Positions 19,300-24,002 of a stretch of DNA of 24,002 bases are shown here, in pieces. The translations under genes and the position numbers were made by a program. The notes under the pieces were generated by a model that was given only the letters and a program-made list of their open reading frames with translations, was not told where the DNA came from and ran no database searches. Source of the DNA: Gnetum montanum (taxonomy: Eukaryota > Streptophyta > Gnetopsida > Gnetales > Gnetaceae). The stretch's first letter is position 1, and each line of letters begins with the position of its first letter. The DNA is taken from NCBI GenBank assembly GCA_015680685.1, contig MNCI01011912.1:10167-34168 (forward strand), in the 5' to 3' direction.

Positions 19300-19560
19300 G
19301 TGACTACATTTGCCTTCACCTTAACTACAATGGCCTTGAAGGACCACACTAGCATCTGTTGAAATCATGGTAACTACATTGGCCAAATTGCATCTTCTGA
19401 AAATCCATGATGACTATGTTGGCCATGCCACCACCATTGAAAAATGTTATGACTATGCTTGCCATTGCTAGGAAAGTGGAAAACCCAACCACACCAACAT
19501 TGGTCTTACAACAATGCTAAGCTTTGTGGTGACTATGCTAGGTGTTTTTGTAGGAATGTA
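19300..19560. repeat. Degenerate ~40-bp tandem repeat (TGACTATGTTGGCCAT core)
   Basis: The cores TGACTACATTTGCC, TAACTACAATGGCC, TAACTACATTGGCC, TGACTATGTTGGCC, TGACTATGCTTGCC, AACATTGGTC and TGACTATGCTAGG occur near 19302, 19328, 19371, 19410, 19450, 19497 and 19531. Most are about 40 bp apart. The units between the cores are strongly diverged. Confidence 0.55.
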
Positions 19561-20336
19561 AAAACCCAACACCATCTACACTAGGGGGTAGATCATTTAA
19601 GCGTAATTGAGCTTATACCTCTACAAAATCCCCTGAAATGCCAACTTTGACAATTCCCAAGGCATTTATAGCCATTCCAAGCCCATATATAGACATAATA
19701 GCACTTTTTCCACTTGGGAAATGAGACAGTAGCAACTTATGAGGCATTTTTCAGTCCCAACATGTTAAAGTATGGAAGATTGTAGCTCATGGGCTATCAA
19801 TCTTATATTTACAATGAAATCCTACCTCAAGCTGAGTGGTGAAGGTTACAAGTTAGAATGTGTATTTTCTTGGTGGTGTTTCATTGGCCCCTCTTTGTTG
19901 ATTCTTAGAGGATTTACCAAAGAGGCATTGAAAATGAATACAAAAAACCATTGCAAACCCATCACCAATGTTTCCTCTTTGCACTTGATCCTATACTATT
20001 GAATCATGCCGAAGAGTGCTTGTGATAATGGAATAAGGTCATGATAAGGTGGCAAAAATTGTAAGTTATATTTGGCCATTAGGAAATGATCATAAGGGTT
20101 AATAATGAATTCTATAGGTTAAAATCATGGCTACAATATTTCAATGATGCCTTGATTAATCAATAAGACCTTTGGTCTTCATGTGTTAAAGTGTTGATTA
20201 CTTGGTAATGTTTTTAAGGAACCAACATCTAGCTCTAGGGTGTATTAGGTCATTAGGATACTTAAAAATTTATTTTCCCATTATTGTTTAGGCTGAAAAA
20301 TTCATTGGGTTTCATTGGCAAAGCTAGATTTGATTT
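19561..20336. other. AT-rich sequence, possible minus-strand TATA motifs
   Basis: TATAAATGCC and TATATATGGGC near 19665-19695 on the minus strand could belong to a decayed LTR of the minus-strand gypsy whose integrase lies at 20953-21870. I could not find a matching LTR pair, so this is unsupported. An open stretch at 19772-20002 (plus) has no recognisable content. Confidence 0.25.
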
Positions 20337-20424
20337 GGTTTTCCCATTGAATGAGGTGTGTTACATTTGATGGACTTGGTGGTTTTTCCATTAAATGAGA
20401 TATGTTACATTCAATGGGCTTGTA
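20337..20424. repeat. 44-bp tandem duplication with an inverted pair
   Basis: Two adjacent diverged 44-bp copies begin GGTTTTCCCATTGAATGAGG (20337) and GGTTTTTCCATTAAATGAGA (20381). CCCATTGAATG in the first and CATTCAATGGG in the second are perfect reverse complements, so the pair could fold as a hairpin. Confidence 0.65.
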
Positions 20425-20952
20425 GGTGGAGCATGAAAAAGGAGATGTCAAATGATCATAATTCATGAGTATTAAGCATAGGTCAACATTATTGCTTAGG
20501 GTGAGGATGGTTATAAATAGGTTGTAGGGTTAGACTCAAGGAGAGGTAATGACAATGATGTCAAATAAGCACTCTTGGTATGGCAAGACAAACTTACCAA
20601 ATCTTATACATCGAGGTCACATTAATGAATTTCTATTGTAATGAGTTGCACCTTCCTGATGACTCTAGGATTCTTCCTATAAGCACAACTCCAATAGAAC
20701 AACAAAATAAGACAAAGAAATCATGTTGTTGCAATATAGTGCATAGGAATAGATGAAAGAATCAATGAACTAGGCCACCAAGGATTACAATTAGTTACAC
20801 CCAAAAGGGATTTGTATCTTCAATTACAAATGCTACAAAAATTTTTATGTTTAATTATCATGCAAAATAAGGTAAAGAAAGGAATATCAGCTCTCTTTTT
20901 GTTAGTCATTATGATCATGGATGTTGATGTTGATGCCTGCAAAGAAAATGTG
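20425..20952. other. Sequence downstream of the minus-strand integrase; no gene
   Basis: A TATAAATA at 20512-20519 on the plus strand is followed by TTGTAGGG and an AGACTCAAGGAGAGG stretch, like the promoter region of an LTR. On the minus strand a splice-acceptor-like TTTTCTTTGCAG follows the integrase stop at about 20937. Neither is more than suggestive. Confidence 0.3.
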
Positions 20953-21870
20953 TTAGATATAATAAGGTTTTAGATAGGAATGATTGATTGAATTGGCCAA
21001 TTCATTTCCATCCATGTCTGCTATGTGAAAGGCTCCATTACCATAAGCTTTAGTGACCAAGAAAGGCCCTTCCCAATTGGCTGAGAATTTGTTCACATGT
21101 TTACAAATAGTCTTAAGGACTAGGTATCCCTTCTTGATCTTATGCTTGTTCAGGTTATGGAAGTATTGTTATTTCTGGCTCTCTTGGTACTACTCGATGT
21201 GAACAAGCATTCACACCTATTGCTCCTCCATCGAGTCCAGGTCCATGGGACACAACTTCCTCTTTTGTTCATCATTGATAAAGTTAGATAAGGCTACTTG
21301 AAGAGATGGAGCCTACAATTCAAGAGACAAAATAGCTTTAGAACCATAAACCAAGCTATATAGAATTACACTAGTGGTGGTTTGATAGGTTGTTTTTGTA
21401 AGCCTAAAGCACATGGACAAGTCGCTCATGCGACTTGCATCTGCTATTGTTTAGTATATTTTTAAGTAGGTTTACAATGGCATTGTTTCTAGCTTTAGCT
21501 TGTCCATTAGCTTGAGGGTAGTACAACAATGAAAAGGAATGCTTAATGCCTAGGTTATGAAAAAAGTTTTTCATTTCTTAGCTACTAAATTGTGGTCCAC
21601 TATCTATGACTATGGTCATAGGTATGTCAAAACATGGTACTACATTATCAAGTATAAATCTATAGACTTTTTGAGATGTCATCTTTCTTAAGGGAATAGC
21701 TTCACCTCACTTTGTGCAATATTCAATTGTAATGTTGATGAAGCTATGCTCTATGGAAGACTTAGGCATTATAGGCCCAATGATATCCAATCCTAACCCT
21801 TGGAATCCATAGGAAGATTTTTAATAATATTGACATGATCATCTAGAAATTCATGGTCTATGGATACATG
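20953..21870 (-). pseudogene. Ty3/gypsy integrase remnant (Athila/Tat-like), minus strand
   Basis: Reading the minus strand from 21870 to the stop at 20953: GLGLDIIGPIMPKSS (first catalytic Asp), INITIEYCTK, then VIDSGPQF (second Asp, in place of SDNGPQF). Next come YYPQANGQAKARNNAIVNLLK, where the catalytic Glu of QAEA is Lys, and SLVYGSKAILSLEL. The C-terminal GPFLVTKAYGNGAFHIADMDG-type segment ends SYLKPYYI. The GLDIIGPI and ANGQA-A-N motifs and this C-terminus fit non-chromodomain plant gypsy lineages (Athila/Tat). At least five in-frame stops and frame changes occur. Upstream, its zinc-binding region is interrupted by the LTR ending at 21904. Confidence 0.85.
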
Positions 21871-22647
21871 GTCTTCTACTCATGAAGTAGTAAGTTGTAT
21901 TACTAATGAGTGGCTAGGTACCCCTACACTCAACCATACGAATACAAGCGTTCATGCACAATCTGATCAAACTCTGTGGATAGGCTAGTTGTGGTATCTA
22001 GATCATTACACATTGATGGCAGTTTGCTGTCTTCCCACCTAGACTAGTATTTTCTTTGTCACATATGGTTTAGTCCAGAGTGAGGCATATGATGTAATCC
22101 TAACTAATGCTACTCCTAGAGACAATCAAAAATAATCTTGGTTAAACTAATGAGTAATAGGAAATGAGGTCTAAGCTAACCTAAGTGTGATGAGCATCCG
22201 TTCCTTAATCATCCGTACACATCTTGGATCTCATGCACAACTACTACTGGGGTTACCAAGCATAGATCCTAGGTACGCTTCTGGGTTACCAAGTAGTCAC
22301 ACTTGAATGCTTGTGATTAAGTCGTACTCATTCCACATTTAACAACAGGAATAGTAAATGATGATAAAGAAATATTAACTAAGAGAACAATAAATAAAAA
22401 TAACAATTAACAATAATAATTAAACTATTAAAACTAAGTGAATGCTACAATGATGAAGTAATCTTGATCTTTATTTCCAGTCATGTGCGCGTCCAAGTAT
22501 GTCACACTAGAATAAGGGTGTCATACAATTACAAGAATCACACTGTGGGCATGCACTTGGGAAAATAATCTAACTCCTACGGAAACAAAATTAAAGGGCT
22601 TCGCTACAACTACTCAAAGCCTACCTAAATGAGGCGGAAGGCCATCT

Positions 22648-22655
22648 TATTTATA
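22648..22655 (-). promoter_or_regulatory. TATA box of right LTR
   Basis: TATAAATA on the minus strand, preceded by AGCC as in the left copy (980-987). It lies just downstream of the palindromic array. Confidence 0.65.
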
Positions 22656-22681
22656 GGCTAGGATAGGCAGCTATGTAAATG

Positions 22682-22762
22682 AGGCCGTGTCGACACAGGG
22701 GCCGCATCGATGTGGCCACCTATACGAGGCCCTGTATACGCGGCCTAGTTGATACATCAACT
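22682..22762 (-). repeat. Palindromic ~15-bp array in U3 (right copy)
   Basis: On the minus strand, units begin GGCC at 13-17 bp spacing and carry GTATAC, CATCGATG and the 10-bp palindrome GTGTCGACAC. They are preceded by the inverted pair GTTGAT-GT-ATCAAC. The sequence is GC-rich and unrelated to the AATATTGGACCCCC array at the same position of the left LTR. Confidence 0.7.
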
Positions 22763-23030
22763 ATATAGTGCTTCATCATACCCCCATGACTGAGTAAAAA
22801 CTCCTCCTTGAGTCAAAGAAAGTGAGGAACAAGCTCAATTTAATACATAGTGGATAGGTATGGGATTATTGACTGACTAGGAATTTATTCATGCCGCAGT
22901 GGAGAATTAAAAAAAATTTGGACACAAACACAAAAGACAAAACTTGTGGAACTCAGGGGATTCCTGGTAGCGGTGGCTCCTCCATGAGTGCCTTTTCTTT
23001 GTTCCACGTGCCAAGCTTCTGAGATTGATA

Positions 23031-23389
23031 TCATTGAAGAAGCACCTGACGTTGCTCCTCATCTATTTGAGGAGTATAAGCCATTCATGCTAATGTTCCA
23101 ATGTTTGATGAGGTCAGCATTTTTCATGGGCACAAAAGCTGCGGGAACACTTGATTGGCCTTAACATGCATGCCACTGATAGCCATCATTCCTCTTCATA
23201 GGCTCTGGCCCTAACCTCTCCTCCTTTTACTTGGATAGATTATGCAGTAACAGAAGTTCCATTATGGATGCTAAATGATTATGCCTTCTACTCTACATGC
23301 TTTGCATGAGGTCCTTGGCCTCTACCTCCCCCAAGTTGTTCAGCTGCACCTTGAGAAGGTCCTCCTTGTTGTCTTCTTTTAGGGGCCAT
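23031..23389 (-). pseudogene. Broken extra ORF between pol and 3' LTR (right copy)
   Basis: It starts ATGGCCCCTAAAAGAAGAC (a MAPKRR-like basic start) directly after GTGATTATAG and ends at the same CTTCTTCAATGA as the left copy. It is 359 nt, with one 1-bp deletion relative to the 360-nt left copy, and has CAG-to-TAG, CAA-to-TAA and similar stops. Several stops are at codons that are Gln in the other copy. Glycine/glutamine-rich N-terminus, QAYEEE-type middle and EEQRQVLLQ end. Function unknown. Confidence 0.5.
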
Positions 23390-23543
23390 CTATAATCACA
23401 TAAAGATCGATTGTTAGTAAGGTTATTGAAAAAAAGTTCAATGATTTCACACCTTACTCATTTTCTTTAATAAATGTTGAATTCTTTACTTAGTGTGATT
23501 TTAGAATTAGAGATTTTTCAAGGAAGTTGCCCTAAAAGTTTAA

Positions 23544-24002
23544 TGTCAGACCTAGTTTTGAGGAACGTTTGATAAAATGATGACAAAGAAAAGAATAGAT
23601 TTGGCAATGAAGTACTTGGAGGGTACAAGATAATGTGGTGGTGTGCAACAAGTACAAATTACAAAAGTCACGCAAGTGGGTCCTCCCCAAAGCAGGTTCC
23701 AACCTATATGCCCTTGGGTAACCACACCTTAGGATGTCCATAGGCACTAGAAGGGTTAAATGTAATCTATACTAATGCAACAAAACACACACATGTTGAT
23801 ACCACCGTGATCAGGTATGAATTCAATGCTATACAAGACACGAGTCACAAATACATGAACAGTGAGATGGAATGAATTGAAGAAGGGATTGCAGAGATTG
23901 GGATGTGAGGTAACTGACTCAGGGCACAATGAAACTTGAGTGTAGGGCATGATTAATGTGTCATTAGCCTGTCATTCCAGAATCAAGACCAAGTCCATTC
24001 CT
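23544..24002 (-). other. Further upstream internal sequence of the right copy
   Basis: No protein motif was recognised. Two open stretches on the minus strand (23747-23532 and 23950-23756) have no domain signature. If the element is a full gypsy, this is the region between pol and the extra ORF, which is often noncoding. Confidence 0.35.

Larger units (their letters stand above)
21904..22778 (-). repeat. 3' LTR, right copy (minus strand)
   Basis: On the minus strand it starts TGATGAAG after a GGGGGTA tract and ends CCACTCATTA, corresponding to CCACTCATCA in the left copy (768-1701). At 875 bp it is about 60 bp shorter, mostly in the U3 array. ATTAC (21899-21903, plus sense) is the candidate target duplication; its partner lies beyond 24002. 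The target was the integrase gene at 20953-21870. Confidence 0.8.
22779..24002 (-). mobile_element. 3' internal end of the same gypsy-type element (right copy)
   Basis: From 22779 to 23543 it is the reverse complement of 767-1 with substitutions and small indels. A CATGGGGGTA purine tract borders the LTR (22779-22788). It includes the second copy of the extra ORF. The part from 23544 to 24002 continues upstream in the element, beyond what the left copy shows. Confidence 0.75.

Noticed and set aside
19772-20002. 76-residue open frame on the plus strand
   Set aside because: No recognisable domain or supporting context; a chance frame in a decayed repeat.
23532-23950. Two open frames on the minus strand (71 and 64 residues)
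   Set aside because: No motif recognised and no second copy in the window to test conservation; kept only as unannotated element interior.

Overview
This looks like a piece of a plant nuclear genome. It is AT-rich and packed with decayed LTR retrotransposons. Plant-type initiator-Met-tRNA primer-binding sites, polypurine tracts and Ty3/gypsy and Ty1/copia protein remnants can be read directly. I see no intact gene, no rRNA or tRNA, no CRISPR array and nothing prokaryotic. Every protein-coding remnant carries in-frame stops or frameshifts. The species cannot be told from the sequence.

Left half, a nest of at least four elements. The outermost readable layer is a Ty3/gypsy chromovirus on the + strand (Del/Tekay-like integrase at about 5975-7140, start of its 3' LTR at 7258). 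A copia element (+, 1702-5956) with about 1.07 kb LTRs sits at the N-terminal edge of that integrase. It keeps a gag remnant but has no recognisable pol. The copia 5' LTR is itself cut by a second gypsy-type element (+), of which only the 3' end (1-767) and one LTR (768-1701) are in the window. Just inside the 3' LTR of the chromovirus sits a complete 5,577-bp minus-strand LTR element (7272-12848) with 574-bp LTRs, a PBS, a PPT and a perfect CTTAT target-site duplication. It has no recognisable gag or pol. Instead it carries, in sense orientation, an intronless remnant of a CCR4-type exonuclease/endonuclease/phosphatase (deadenylase) gene plus two minisatellites with a period of about 22 bp. 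This is the most notable content of the window.

Middle (about 12.85-20.9 kb). The chromovirus LTR appears to continue to the right of the inserted element. After it come a fragment of a different gypsy RNase H and connector (14497-15108), a field of diverged stem-loop repeats (15.3-16.5 kb), a weak gag-like remnant (17.4-18.2 kb) and AT-rich sequence with a ~40-bp and a 44-bp tandem repeat.

Right end. A gypsy integrase on the minus strand (20953-21870) is interrupted in its N-terminal region by a second copy of the element seen at the left edge, now on the minus strand (LTR 21904-22778, internal part 22779 to beyond the window). The two copies form a tail-to-tail inverted pair about 20 kb apart. 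Both preserve the same ~119-codon extra reading frame upstream of the 3' LTR. Their U3 regions carry unrelated short-period repeats that both have palindromic cores.

The parts do not act together as a pathway. The window is a layered record of insertions with one captured host gene. I found no convincing new biological system. The candidates for a closer look are the gene-capturing element, the extra ORF and the palindromic U3 arrays.
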